Assembly (NCBI RefSeq): GCF_012847335.1 | Contig: NZ_JABBDX010000005.1 | Span: forward strand, 1-64,000 | Direction: 5' to 3' | DNA: 64,000 nucleotides | From: Psychrobacter sp. MF31 | GTDB lineage: Bacteria; Pseudomonadota; Gammaproteobacteria; Pseudomonadales; Moraxellaceae | Part shown: in pieces, positions 1 through 8,641 of the stretch | Numbering within the stretch: position 1 is the stretch's first letter | How the letters are laid out: every line of letters begins with the position of its first letter | Program-made: the position numbers and the translations under genes | The notes under the pieces: generated by a model | Told to the model about the DNA's origin: nothing | The model's input: the letters and a program-made list of their open reading frames with translations, nothing else | Databases searched by the model: none

Positions 1-105
1 TACTATCAAATCGTGAGACCGCACAGTTTTAATGATTATTTAACACCGCTAGAAAAAGAGAAACGCTACTTTAACCGAAACCTCTTATCAGGTGTCCTAA
101 ATTAG
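1..105 (+). CDS. IS3-family transposase OrfB, C-terminal fragment
   Basis: Frame 1 is open from the first base to a TAG at 103-105 and reads YYQIVRPHSFNDYLTPLEKE near its start. The 'N-x-x-R-P-H' type segment followed by 'TPLEKE' and a short tail is typical of the integrase-core C-terminus of IS3-family OrfB, where the last catalytic Glu lies just upstream (here outside the window). The stop codon lies inside the terminal inverted repeat, which is usual for this family. Only the end is visible, so activity of the copy cannot be judged. Confidence 0.8.
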   Translation, partial: YYQIVRPHSFNDYLTPLEKEKRYFNRNLLSGVLN

Positions 106-117
106 TTGACCACTACA
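93..117 (+). repeat. IS3-family right terminal inverted repeat
   Basis: The 25-bp stretch begins TGTCCTAAATTAG and ends GACCACTACA. Read from the outside it starts TGTAGTGGTCAAC, the form expected for an IS3-family end. The boundary at 117 is set by the terminal CA and by the loss of acetyltransferase-like coding on the IS side. Confidence 0.7.
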
Positions 118-429
118 AAGTAAGCGGCTTGCTACGCCTTTTTGTTGAAATTCAGGTTCAATAAAGACACTTGATAAAGTCGCTTTATGAGAAAACTTTG
201 TTCCTGTTTCTTGGGTTAAGGTTGCTAAACCTATAATTTGATTATGATGATAAGCGCCAAATACCGTTGAGCTTGATAAGCAATTTTCGAAAAATACTAA
301 TGGTCTATCCACTTCTGCTTCATAGGTAGAGCCAAGCATTTCAGGCGACTTTTTTAAGGCTGAAAGTCTAATCGCTTTGAAATCTCTAGCTTCATCCACG
401 GTTAGAATTTTAATCTTAACGTTTAACAT
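97..429 (-). pseudogene. GNAT family N-acetyltransferase, 3' end removed by IS insertion
   Basis: Acetyl-CoA-dependent N-acetyltransferase of the GNAT fold; substrate unknown. The first ~104 codons are native (118-429). The acetyl-CoA binding motif A is visible near the end as FIEPEFQQKGVASRLL, with the Q-x-x-G-x-A loop. The following six codons (CSGQLI) and the stop are supplied by the insertion sequence. The C-terminal beta strands and helix after motif A are lost, so the protein is probably inactive. The start ATG at 429 is preceded by AAAGG at a good distance. It is transcribed in the same direction as trpRE-trpG, 77 bp downstream, and could be read from that operon. Confidence 0.8.
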
Positions 430-506
430 ATGATGACCTTTATTTTTATTTAAAAACTCTTATTATCTAACAGCTATTAAGCCAATTTAAAACGGGTAAA
501 AGAAAA

Positions 507-1154
507 TCAGACTCCCATCAAAAAATTAGTCAGTAGATTTTTTGCGCCTTCAGTGGCAAATGACTCGGGATGAAACTGAACCCCTTGAACGGGATAGTTT
601 TTATGACAAATTCCCATGATTTCATCGCCTGCAAGTGCACATTGAGCCAAGCTTAATGACGCATGACCCTCATTTTGAATCACTGAGGTCACATCAAAAC
701 AATCCGGCAGCGTTTTACCTTCTACCATAAGCGAGTGATAGCGCATGATTTCAATACCTTGCGGCAAACCTTGATAAACCCCCATGCCATCATGGCGGAT
801 TGCAAATACTTTGCCATGCATCGGAACAGTAGCGCGAACTACCTTTCCGCCAAACACATGAGCTATGCCTTGCATCCCTAAGCAAACTCCCAAAATAGGA
901 GTCGTTTTACCAAGAACATCAATGACCTTTGAGCAAATACCAAAATAAGCAGGGTCATCAGGAGCGCCAGGACCGGGTGAAATAATAATGCGGTCAACAT
1001 TCATCGCCTGAATTTCCGCTAAGCTTATTTCATCATTACGTTTCACCACTACCTTATTTGTGCTGCCATGCTCTAAATATTGTAAAATCTCGCCCACATA
1101 CTGATAAAGATTAAAAGTGAACGAGTCATAATTGTCGATGATTAAAACATTCAT
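507..1154 (-). CDS. trpG: Anthranilate synthase glutamine amidotransferase subunit
   Basis: Class I glutamine amidotransferase that releases ammonia from glutamine for the TrpE partner in the first step of tryptophan synthesis. The nucleophile Cys lies in GVCLGMQ and the catalytic His-Glu pair in QFHPES; the oxyanion motif SPGPGAP is present. At 215 aa it is slightly longer than the usual 190-200 aa, with a small insertion near residues 28-35. Its ATG overlaps the trpE stop by 4 bp (ATGA), which implies translational coupling. A pabA role, or a dual role in folate synthesis, cannot be excluded from this subunit alone; linkage to trpR and to a TrpE with the feedback motif favours trpG. Confidence 0.8.
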   Translation of the reverse strand: MNVLIIDNYDSFTFNLYQYVGEILQYLEHGSTNKVVVKRNDEISLAEIQAMNVDRIIISPGPGAPDDPAYFGICSKVIDVLGKTTPILGVCLGMQGIAHVFGGKVVRATVPMHGKVFAIRHDGMGVYQGLPQGIEIMRYHSLMVEGKTLPDCFDVTSVIQNEGHASLSLAQCALAGDEIMGICHKNYPVQGVQFHPESFATEGAKNLLTNFLMGV

Positions 1155-2596
1155 AGCAAAGCACTCTGTAAGGGCGTATTAAAGCTATCTAAAACGGTTT
1201 TCATGGCGGATAATTTACGTTGAATTTCTAAATACTCATCATCAGGATTGGAATCAAAAACATTGCCGCCACAAGTTTGTATATAAGCGGAAGAGCCATT
1301 AATAAATAAGCTGCGAATTGGAATAGCAAAAATGCAATCGCCGTTAAAATTAAATGAGCCGATGGCGCCGCCATAAGCCCCTCTGCCGTCAGTTTCTAGC
1401 TCATTAATGACTTTGATGGCTTCAATCTTTGGCGCTCCCGACAGCGTTCCTGCGGGAAAGTTGCTGGCAAGGGCGCTAAACATGTCCTCATCAGGGTGCA
1501 AGATACCAACGATTTCTGATGAAATGTGCTGAACATGAGAAAAGCGTTTGATGTCCATAAGACTACGCACTTTTACCGTACCAAATTGTGCCACACGGCC
1601 AATGTCGTTTCGGTGTAAATCAACCAGCATATTATGTTCAGCAATTTCTTTGGCATCGTTTAAAAGCGCTCTTGCCAGCTTGCGGTCTTCAGCACTATTA
1701 GCTCCGCGTTTGGTCGTTCCTGCTAAGGGGTACGTTTCCATCTCACCTTGGCGCAAGCGGAACAGAAGCTCAGGGGACGCGCCAATGATACATTGCTCAG
1801 TAAATTTCATAAAATACATATGCGGCGAGGGATTCACTAAGCGCAGCTTTTCATAAATGGGCATCTTATTGCCGCTGATATGGTATTTGGATTTAAAGCC
1901 GACTTCACATTGAAAAATGCGCCCTGACTTAATGGCTTCTTTAACTTTCATGACAGCATTGGCATGCTCCTCACGGCTCATACTGTCGCCTAAAAACTCA
2001 ATGGCAGGCGGCTTGTGGTTTGGCGCGCACGCCGTTAGCAGCGCTTTGACTTGGTTAATTCTGTTGTCCTGCTCATCGGTTGGATAGTAAAAATAAAAGA
2101 TTTCGCCCGTCATCTTATCAAGGGTTAATCCATCCAAATACAAACCGAACTTAAAAGGCTCAAAATCTGAATGAGCCTTTGCCGTTAAGCTGGGTTCAAA
2201 AAAATTAACACTGTCGTAGCCCAAATAGCCGACCAAGCCGCCGCTTTGCTCGCGGGAAATATCGTGCTGAGGGGTAATTTTGCGCAGTAATTGATAAGGA
2301 TTTTCTGATTGATACTCCAAAAATTCATTCGTTCGATGATTGGTTATCGTCAGTGTTTCGCGATCAATAGCGCTAATTGTCAATACTGGATCAAAGCCAA
2401 TGGCATGATGCCTTGACATGTGGCTGTCTTCCCCTAAAGACTCAAGCAAATAGCAAGTATCAAAATTGGCTTCAATGCGTTTAAATAACTCAAAAAAGTC
2501 AATATCTTGAGTCAGCTTAATGCGTATTGGCTTACTGGGAATCTTAATTGGGCTTGGCTCAATCGCTAAGAGGTTCTTATTTTGGTCTAAAATCAT
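1151..2596 (-). CDS. trpE: Anthranilate synthase component I (chorismate-binding)
   Basis: Converts chorismate plus ammonia into anthranilate and pyruvate. The 481-aa protein has an N-terminal regulatory domain and the chorismate-binding domain, whose motifs PAGTLSGAPK, GRGAYGGAIG and IQTCGGN are all visible in the last third. An LLES motif at residues 50-53 matches the tryptophan feedback-binding segment known from enterobacterial TrpE, and supports TrpE over PabB. It lies 23 bp after trpR and overlaps trpG by 4 bp. What is seen: a trpR-E-G cluster without trpD or trpC. Inference: a separately regulated anthranilate synthase; a paralogue elsewhere in the genome is possible. Confidence 0.8.
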   Translation of the reverse strand: MILDQNKNLLAIEPSPIKIPSKPIRIKLTQDIDFFELFKRIEANFDTCYLLESLGEDSHMSRHHAIGFDPVLTISAIDRETLTITNHRTNEFLEYQSENPYQLLRKITPQHDISREQSGGLVGYLGYDSVNFFEPSLTAKAHSDFEPFKFGLYLDGLTLDKMTGEIFYFYYPTDEQDNRINQVKALLTACAPNHKPPAIEFLGDSMSREEHANAVMKVKEAIKSGRIFQCEVGFKSKYHISGNKMPIYEKLRLVNPSPHMYFMKFTEQCIIGASPELLFRLRQGEMETYPLAGTTKRGANSAEDRKLARALLNDAKEIAEHNMLVDLHRNDIGRVAQFGTVKVRSLMDIKRFSHVQHISSEIVGILHPDEDMFSALASNFPAGTLSGAPKIEAIKVINELETDGRGAYGGAIGSFNFNGDCIFAIPIRSLFINGSSAYIQTCGGNVFDSNPDDEYLEIQRKLSAMKTVLDSFNTPLQSALL

Positions 2597-2619
2597 AAAA
2601 TTTCCTAAAATTCATGCGG

Positions 2620-2907
2620 TTAAGCATCCCCGTTCGCGCCATTTCGATGGGTAGCTAATAAAGCGCTAACATCATTGTGCTGGATTGCCTTAGCGCCGCG
2701 CGATACCGTTGCAATACCGACACCGAGCTGCTCTGATATGTCACGTTGAGACATACCGCGATCTAATAACTCAAATATAAGGATTCGGTTAGTGATTTCG
2801 CGTTGCTCTTTTTCCGTTAAAAGTGCAGTTAATATTGATTTAATTTCGTCTTTGTCATTACATTTAGCTAAATGTACCAGTAGGCTATCGTAAGGATTAT
2901 TGATCAT
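2620..2907 (-). CDS. trpR: Trp operon repressor
   Basis: Dimeric helix-turn-helix repressor activated by L-tryptophan. The 95-aa protein shows the TrpR layout: an N-terminal helical part, then LTEKEQREITNRILIFELL and the recognition region GMSQRDISEQLGVGIATVSR. E. coli TrpR is 108 aa. It is the first gene of the minus-strand trpR-trpE-trpG cluster, so the operon should be self-repressing. The start ATG at 2907 is about 40 bp downstream of a promoter whose spacer contains an operator-like palindrome. Confidence 0.9.
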   Translation of the reverse strand: MINNPYDSLLVHLAKCNDKDEIKSILTALLTEKEQREITNRILIFELLDRGMSQRDISEQLGVGIATVSRGAKAIQHNDVSALLATHRNGANGDA

Positions 2908-2947
2908 GGCATGAGCTCGTAAGAGTCAGTATTAATTTAGATTGCTT

Positions 2948-2976
2948 ATTCTACTGTACTAGTACGTAAATGCAAA
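2948..2976 (-). promoter_or_regulatory. Promoter of trpREG with TrpR operator-like palindrome in the spacer
   Basis: On the minus strand TTTGCA (2976-2971), a 17-bp spacer and TAGAAT (2953-2948) form a sigma-70-type promoter. The spacer contains the perfect palindrome GTACTAGTAC (2956-2965). Known E. coli TrpR operators are built from the same CTAG-centred half-sites (GTACTAGTT-AACTAGTAC). A repressor bound here would block RNA polymerase. The operator role is inferred from sequence and position next to trpR. Confidence 0.65.
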
Positions 2977-2983
2977 GCGCTAT

Positions 2984-3940
2984 TTACTCGTAAATCATCT
3001 TTTTAGAGCGTCTGATTTTCACGTTTGCAAATACTAAGCCTGATAAAATGAACACCATCGCAAGCATCTTCCACCACGTTACGCTCTCCCCAAGTAACAT
3101 CACCGAGGTGATCATTCCAAATATCGGTACAAGTAAAGCAAATGGCACAACCTTGGACGCCGTATTTTGAGCCAATAAATGCGCCCAAAGTCCAAATCCT
3201 ATCAAGGTTGAGATATAAACAATAAAGCCAAGCGACAACCAAGACTTAAGCGAAGCTTGCGTAAACGTTGCTAACTGCCAAGCCTCAGTTTCAAAGATAA
3301 AAGAAGATAGCGTTAAAATTACGCAGGCAATCAGTCCGCCCCAAACCACCAGTGATAGAGCAGATAATGCCGATGCTTTAGTTTTATTATCAGTAGTTGA
3401 AACCGTCGATACCTTAGGATTTTGCAGCGATGCTTGTTTGGTAGGTTGCTTTGATATCTGCTTTGAAGCAATGTTGCCAAAGCTCCAACCAATCGCCGCA
3501 ATCAAAATACAAATAAAGCCCGTCAGCGGCATATCGCCACCAAGATTAAGCGCAATGGTCGTCAATCCTAAAACGCCAAACACCATTCCGACAATCTGCA
3601 AACGACTTACGGTCTCGCCCAACATGAAATAGGCCAGAAGTACGGTAATAAAAATCTGAATCTGCAATAGCAGTGCGGTAAGCCCAGCCGACGCGCCTAA
3701 ATGCATCGCTGTGAAAACAAAAGCATACTGTATGACAAACGTGCCAATAGCATAGATGAATAGCGTCCGATTAAACTTAGGCGGCTTGAGGAAAAAAACC
3801 AATGGCACAGCCGTAAAGAAAAAACGCATTGCTGTCAGCATCAGTGGCGGAAAGCTTTCAAGTCCCCAAGCGATAAACGTAAAATTTACGCCCCAAATAA
3901 AGGCGACTAAGATAGCTAATGCCGTTTGTAAAGGAGTCAT
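2984..3940 (-). CDS. EamA/DMT superfamily transporter
   Basis: Inner-membrane drug/metabolite transporter with two EamA repeats and about ten hydrophobic helices. The first repeat starts at the N-terminus (FIWGVNFTFIAWG, then AMRFFFTAVPL). The second starts near residue 190 after a hydrophilic, Lys/Thr/Ser/Gln-rich linker (about residues 160-188) that is longer than usual for the family. It is probably an amino-acid or metabolite exporter; substrate not predictable. It is divergent from a MocR-type regulator, a common arrangement in which the regulator controls the exporter. 318 aa is slightly above the usual ~300. Confidence 0.8.
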   Translation of the reverse strand: MTPLQTALAILVAFIWGVNFTFIAWGLESFPPLMLTAMRFFFTAVPLVFFLKPPKFNRTLFIYAIGTFVIQYAFVFTAMHLGASAGLTALLLQIQIFITVLLAYFMLGETVSRLQIVGMVFGVLGLTTIALNLGGDMPLTGFICILIAAIGWSFGNIASKQISKQPTKQASLQNPKVSTVSTTDNKTKASALSALSLVVWGGLIACVILTLSSFIFETEAWQLATFTQASLKSWLSLGFIVYISTLIGFGLWAHLLAQNTASKVVPFALLVPIFGMITSVMLLGESVTWWKMLAMVFILSGLVFANVKIRRSKKMIYE

Positions 3941-4093
3941 ATAGTTATCCTAATTTCTTATGATTGCTGAACGCGTTAAGCGTGTTGTTTTTATCTCACC
4001 TGAACGCTTTAGCATTAAAATTGGCATGGTAGGTAGAATTAGTGCTGACGGTGTATTGCTTTTAAACCCCATTATTTTTTCACCTCGATCATT

Positions 4094-4123
4094 TTGACGG
4101 TTATAAACAATTCAAACTATAAT
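4094..4123 (+). promoter_or_regulatory. Promoter of the MocR-type gene at 4237
   Basis: TTGACG (4094-4099), an 18-bp spacer and TATAAT (4118-4123) form a strong sigma-70-like promoter that would start transcription near 4130, about 107 bp before the ATG. The first copy of a repeated motif (4131-4141) sits at the predicted start site. Confidence 0.55.
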
Positions 4124-4130
4124 TTAATTG

Positions 4131-4198
4131 ACCATGACAGTACCTATACAGTTTTGCTTTTAGCAAACAATCTGTACCGTTGCTTTTACCATGACAGT
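4131..4198. promoter_or_regulatory. Direct repeat, candidate MocR operator between EamA and MocR genes
   Basis: ACCATGACAGT occurs twice, at 4131-4141 and 4188-4198, 57 bp apart, and a related CTGTACC lies between at 4172-4178. Paired direct repeats in a divergent intergenic region are typical of MocR/GabR/PdxR-type binding sites. The assignment is inference from position. Confidence 0.4.
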
Positions 4199-4236
4199 TC
4201 AATCGATTATTAATTTTAATAAAAAACAGGTTTTTT

Positions 4237-5640
4237 ATGGACAGCAGCTATCGCTTGAATCCTAATCTAACGAAAACCGCCGCCGTCGCTGAGTGGCTTC
4301 AGCAGCGTATCGATTGGCAAATTTATTTGCCCAATCAGCGCGTGCCATCGGTCAGAAAATTGGCAAAATTATTAAATATTTCAAGCTTTACAGTCGCTCA
4401 GGCCTATGAGCAATTGGTCGCAACCAATGTCTTGATTGCCAAACCCAGCTCAGGCTACTATGTCAACGCGACTTTAAGATTGAGCCACCAACACGCTAAA
4501 AATGAGCGCATAAATAAGTATCCAGTCATAGATACACGTTGGCTCTTACAAGTTCTTAACAACACTCCGCATCACCTCTCACCAGGATCAGGAACGCTAC
4601 CAAACGATTGGGTGCGCAATGACAAAATGGAATGGGCAATCCGGCAGGTTACCCAGCAAGCTGACGATTTTATTTATAACTATGGCAATATCCAAGGTTA
4701 TTTGCCGCTGCGTCAGCAGTTTGCACGGCACTTAAATACGCTAGGGCTGAAAGTTCGTGCTGACTACATCGTGACCACCGCTGGCGTCTCGCAATCGGTA
4801 ACGATGGTCGGTCAGCTGCTTACCCAAGCTGGTGACACAGTATTGGTAGACAGCCCAGGTTGGTATTGGTTATCCAGCTGCCTGCAGCAGCAAGGTTTAA
4901 ATGTCATCGCCGTTGATCGCGATCATCAAGGCCCCAGTATTGAGCAGTTGCAAAAGTTGTTTGCAGCGTATAGACCAAAATTATATTTAACCAATAGTGT
5001 CTTTCATAACCCAACGTCTTATCATTTGCATCCTGCCCGAGCCCATCAAGTGCTTAATTTGATTCATAAATATGACGCTTACATTTTTGAAGATGACTTA
5101 TATGCCTCGCTGGTGCCAAACGGTCAGGCGCTACGATATGCCAGTCTTGATCAATTTGAGCGGGTGTTTTATGCCACAGGATTTTCAAAATTGATGGCAT
5201 CAGGCTGGCGTGTAGGAATGCTCGTTTGCCCTGACAAATTTATTGATGACGTCATACGCATTAAAATATTAAGTAATTCTAATACGCCAGAATTTGGTGA
5301 GCGGGTCGTCCATCGTCTATGGACTCATGGCGAGTATCGTCGGCAAATTAAAAAGGTTCAGCAAAACTTATATTTAGCGCATCAAAGACTACGTGAAGCA
5401 TTACCTAAAATTGGTCTTGAATATCCGGAGCATACGCAGGCAGGGATATTTATTTGGGTGGACACCAAGCAGGATACGGGACAATTGGCATTAGACGCTT
5501 ATAATGAGGGTTAGCTTGTCGCTCCAGGGCATTTATTTAACCCCGAGGCAAAACCTTCCACTTATCTGCGATTAAATGTATCGACGACGAGTGATGAGTT
5601 TTTGGTCTGGCTGGGAGATTATTTAAAGAGTAAGGCGTAA
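4237..5640 (+). pseudogene. MocR-type (GntR-HTH plus aminotransferase fold) regulator with in-frame stop
   Basis: The gene encodes an N-terminal GntR winged helix (about residues 10-75) followed by a fold-type I aminotransferase-like domain. The PLP-lysine lies in GFSK (K318) and the acidic PLP-ring contact in FEDDLYASL. Translation meets TAG at 5512-5514 after codon 425. The same frame then continues without interruption through LVAPGHLFNPEAK and RLNVS to a TAA at 5638-5640. That segment is the normal C-terminus of the family, so a full protein would be 467 aa. The stop most simply derives from TGG (Trp) or CAG. The truncated product lacks the conserved Arg segment (YLRLN) expected to bind the substrate carboxylate, so effector binding is probably lost. 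It is divergent from the EamA transporter gene. A sequencing error is the main alternative. Confidence 0.8.
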
Positions 5641-5750
5641 GCTGGGCTGTGTTGTAAATAAAGGATTGGCAATAGTAAACGAACTACTTATTCCATATAG
5701 CTCAGTTATTTTGCAAAATGACATTAACTTTTCTTAAAAATATATGACAA

Positions 5751-7499
5751 ATGAATAAAAAAATACGGCTGTTTTTTAGATCAGTTAAAGAAGTTTTTTC
5801 TGCCTGCCCTAACTACAATATCGCCATGGCGCTATGCTTATTTGTGGTTGGAATCATGCCAGCGTTAAATGTTTTTGCGACTGGTCAGCTGGTTTCAATT
5901 TTTGAAAATACCAGTTCAACAAACTCTATTGTTTTTATCATTACAATTTGGGGCATAAGTCTGTTGTTGCCTACGCTGCTTAATCCTTTTATCAGCTATC
6001 TACAATCGCATATCAATCAGCTTGTTACCAATAAAATAATCACGCAATTGATGAAAAAAAACGCCTCTTTTCATGGCTTGCAAGCTTATGAGGATGTAGA
6101 CATTCAAGATGCGGTCGCCGTTTTAAAAAACCAATCTAAATTTAGACCTACCAATTTTTCAGTCAATTTAGTCACTATCGCCAGAGAGCTGATCACGGTG
6201 ACCGCGTTATCCTTCATGCTGTTTGCGATTAAATGGTGGATTCCTTTCGCTATTTTGCTTGCGGCAATACCATTGTCTTATATCAATTTTAAAGTGGCAT
6301 CCTTTAGCTGGCAAGCATTGATGACAACCGGAAAGCAAAGCCGATTGATGGACTATTTTTCTTCGATCACTTTTTTAAAAGAGGCTCAAAAAGACATTCA
6401 TCTGTTTAGAGCATATCCACTCATCATAGACAAATATAGTGAGGCATTTCAAAGCGTTTATAGTGAGCTTAAAAAAGCGCAATTTAATATCTTTATCAAG
6501 CCAATACCGTTTCAGCTGATTTCTATTTTTGTGATCGGTTTGGTGTTGTTTTCACTTTATGAGCAAAACAAAGCAGCAACCATTACCGCATCATCAATCG
6601 TTGTGCTGTTACAGTCCATAGTAATCTTAAATAATCGATTGGATGGCTTGATACAGCACAGCGCTTTGCTTTATGAAATACTAGACTATTTTAAAAAGTA
6701 CTTTTCATTTTTAGATTATTCAGACGATATTAGAAATGGTGAATTGGCAATTGATAAAATACAAACTATTGAGTTTGTGAATGTAAGTTTTAAATACCCA
6801 AAATCTGAAAACTATATTCTTTATAATCTTAATTTTTCGGCTAATCTTGGCGAGTCTATTGCCATTGTTGGTCATAATGGCGCGGGAAAATCAACGCTGG
6901 TATATCTGATTTGCAGGTTTTGGGACGTATCAAAAGGTCAAATCTTAATTAACGGTCAGGACATACGCTCATATGATGTTTTAAAGCTGCGAAAGTGCAT
7001 TGGCGCAGTGTTTCAAGATTTTTTTAGATTTAAGTTAACGATTAATGAAAATATTAGCTTTAATAAAACTGCCGCGTTTAATGATCATAAAATCCAAGCT
7101 GAGCTTGGACTACGTGCTGATGTTTCATTAGATACTTTGGTTGGCAAATCATTTGGCGGTATTGAATTTTCAGGCGGTCAGTGGCAAAGATTAGCCATCT
7201 TACGCGGATTGAATGCTAAGACCTCTATGATCCTTTTAGATGAACCAACCTCAGCCATCGATCCAAAGTCTGAAGCTAAGCTTTATGAGGATTTTAAATT
7301 GCTGTCAAAAGGAAAGCTGAGCTTTATGATTACCCACCGATTAGGATCTATCAATGGCGTAGATCGGGTCCTAGTGATTGATAAGGGCGTTTTGGTTCAA
7401 GATGGAACTCCTGAAGAGTTAAAACGCGTTGATGGTGTTTTTAAAGAATTGTGGGGGTTGCAATCGAGCTTGTATACCACTGACAAGGCTATTTTCTAA
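5751..7499 (+). CDS. ABC exporter half-transporter (membrane domain fused to ATPase)
   Basis: A 582-aa half-transporter. About residues 1-320 form the membrane domain (segments such as IAMALCLFVVGIMPALNVFA and WIPFAILLAAIPLSYI). The ATPase follows, with Walker A GHNGAGKST (about 371-379), signature FSGGQWQRL (about 472), Walker B MILLDEPTSAID (about 492) and the switch His in MITHRLG. The SGGQWQ form of the signature is frequent in LanT/NisT-like peptide exporters, and no N-terminal C39 peptidase domain is present. Substrate unknown. There is no clear ribosome binding site. A four-codon reading frame, ATGACAAATGAATAA, starts 9 bp upstream and overlaps the start codon. Base composition is AT-rich compared with flanking core genes, suggesting acquisition. 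Confidence 0.75.
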   Translation: MNKKIRLFFRSVKEVFSACPNYNIAMALCLFVVGIMPALNVFATGQLVSIFENTSSTNSIVFIITIWGISLLLPTLLNPFISYLQSHINQLVTNKIITQLMKKNASFHGLQAYEDVDIQDAVAVLKNQSKFRPTNFSVNLVTIARELITVTALSFMLFAIKWWIPFAILLAAIPLSYINFKVASFSWQALMTTGKQSRLMDYFSSITFLKEAQKDIHLFRAYPLIIDKYSEAFQSVYSELKKAQFNIFIKPIPFQLISIFVIGLVLFSLYEQNKAATITASSIVVLLQSIVILNNRLDGLIQHSALLYEILDYFKKYFSFLDYSDDIRNGELAIDKIQTIEFVNVSFKYPKSENYILYNLNFSANLGESIAIVGHNGAGKSTLVYLICRFWDVSKGQILINGQDIRSYDVLKLRKCIGAVFQDFFRFKLTINENISFNKTAAFNDHKIQAELGLRADVSLDTLVGKSFGGIEFSGGQWQRLAILRGLNAKTSMILLDEPTSAIDPKSEAKLYEDFKLLSKGKLSFMITHRLGSINGVDRVLVIDKGVLVQDGTPEELKRVDGVFKELWGLQSSLYTTDKAIF

Positions 7500-7508
7500 T
7501 AGTTTTTA

Positions 7509-8128
7509 TCATAGTCTAATAAAATTAGGTAAAGACTCAATCCGCTCAAACCAAGTACATAGGTTTTTATAAGATGATAGATCTAATCCACCTTCTTCCG
7601 CATTATGCGTGTAAGCATACAGGCTAATATCTGCCAGGCTGACGCTATCTCCTAATATGTAAGCGTTACCTTGAAGCTGACTGTCTAAATAACTAAGAAT
7701 ACCTTTTGATTTGATAAATTTTTGTTGGTATTCTTCTAGCCGACTAGGTATCATATTTTGAAATTTTTTGATAAATCTTACGGAGGCTAAGTTAGGTCTA
7801 ACTTCACCTTGCTCATACAGTAACCATTGCCACATTTTTGCATATTCTATAGCAGAGTTCGGAATGAGTGCTGAACCCTCAGCCAAATATCTAATAATAG
7901 CGTTAGATTCTAATAATAAAGCAGGTTCGCTATTAGCTGGCAAGTTACAGGTTCAATTTGTAGAACAGGTACTTGACCTAGGGAATTAATCCGTAAAAAT
8001 TCAGGCTGTCTATTTTCTTGCGTTAATATATTGATTTCAACCCATTGGTATTTAATGTTTAATAGCTCGCAAGTTAGTCTCACTTTATAGCTATTTCCAG
8101 AAAATTTATTACCGTATAAGGTGTTCAC
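7509..8128 (-). pseudogene. Glutathione S-transferase family protein, frameshifted
   Basis: Two overlapping frames together make one GST. The upstream part (8128-7910) gives the thioredoxin-like N-terminus: MNTLYGNKFSGNSYKVRLTC, then NSLGQVPVLQIEP. The downstream part (7943-7509) resumes with LLLESNAIIRYLAEGSALIP and the alpha-helical C-terminal domain, with YILGDSVSLADISLYAY and a normal end. The frame changes by one base around 7936-7945, inside the QVPVLQ...ESNAI segment that binds glutathione. A single-base insertion or deletion (or a sequencing error) explains it. The combined length of about 205 aa is normal for a GST. Confidence 0.75.
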
Positions 8129-8213
8129 GGTTTATCCTTATTATGAAAAATAAACTTTAATCTATCTATTTTTCACAATAAACGCTAGAGTTATTTCAAA
8201 TTAAGGAAATAAA

Positions 8214-8621
8214 ATGTCAGGAATTAAAGAGTTAACTCAATTACTTACTGCAATACAGCCAAAACTATTAGACCATGAGTTCGTATTTTGCACTGTAACA
8301 GGACAGTTAAATCAATATTTAGCATTAGAACCAATCGCAACATTTATGGAAGCTGAAGGCTTGACGTTAGTTTTAGCTAAAGATAAAGCTGTTAAAGCCG
8401 GTTTGCATTACGAAGGTATTTTCCGGCAAATTACACTAACCGTTCATTCAAGCTTGCAAGCTGTAGGTTTGACAGCAGCCGTGTCGAGTAAACTTGCTTC
8501 AAAAGGCATCAGTGCTAATATTCTTGCTGCTTATTATCATGACCATATCTTTGTTTCTAATAACAAGGCAGAAGCAGCTTTGATTGCTTTAAAAGAACTA
8601 AGTAATGAATCAAAAATTTAA
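8214..8621 (+). CDS. ACT domain-containing protein (COG3602-like)
   Basis: A 135-aa protein made of two ACT-like halves. The N-terminal half contains YLALEPIATFMEAEGLTLVL and the C-terminal half TLTVHSSLQAVGLTAAVSSK followed by KGISANILAAYYHDHIFV. ACT domains bind small ligands, mostly amino acids; no ligand or partner is known for this family. The start ATG follows a good ribosome site (AAGGAAATAAA). The gene lies 20 bp upstream of the C39-like gene and is probably co-transcribed with it. Confidence 0.75.
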   Translation: MSGIKELTQLLTAIQPKLLDHEFVFCTVTGQLNQYLALEPIATFMEAEGLTLVLAKDKAVKAGLHYEGIFRQITLTVHSSLQAVGLTAAVSSKLASKGISANILAAYYHDHIFVSNNKAEAALIALKELSNESKI

Positions 8622-8641
8622 AAAATGGGTGGGAAATAATA

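Larger units (their letters stand above)
1..117 (+). mobile_element. Right end of an IS3-family insertion sequence (partial)
   Basis: The window opens inside an insertion sequence. It holds the last 34 codons of an OrfB-type transposase and a terminal repeat that ends in CA at 117, as IS3-family elements do (TG...CA termini). Past 117 the bases continue the reading frame of a GNAT acetyltransferase on the other strand, so 117/118 is the insertion junction. The left end lies outside the window, so target-site duplication cannot be checked. The IS3-family call rests on the transposase C-terminus and the terminal repeat; the subgroup is not resolved. Confidence 0.8.

Noticed and set aside
507-2596. 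pabA/pabB (aminodeoxychorismate synthase) instead of trpG/trpE
   Set aside because: Linkage to trpR, the operator-like palindrome and the LLES feedback motif favour trpE/trpG; a dual role of the amidotransferase stays possible.
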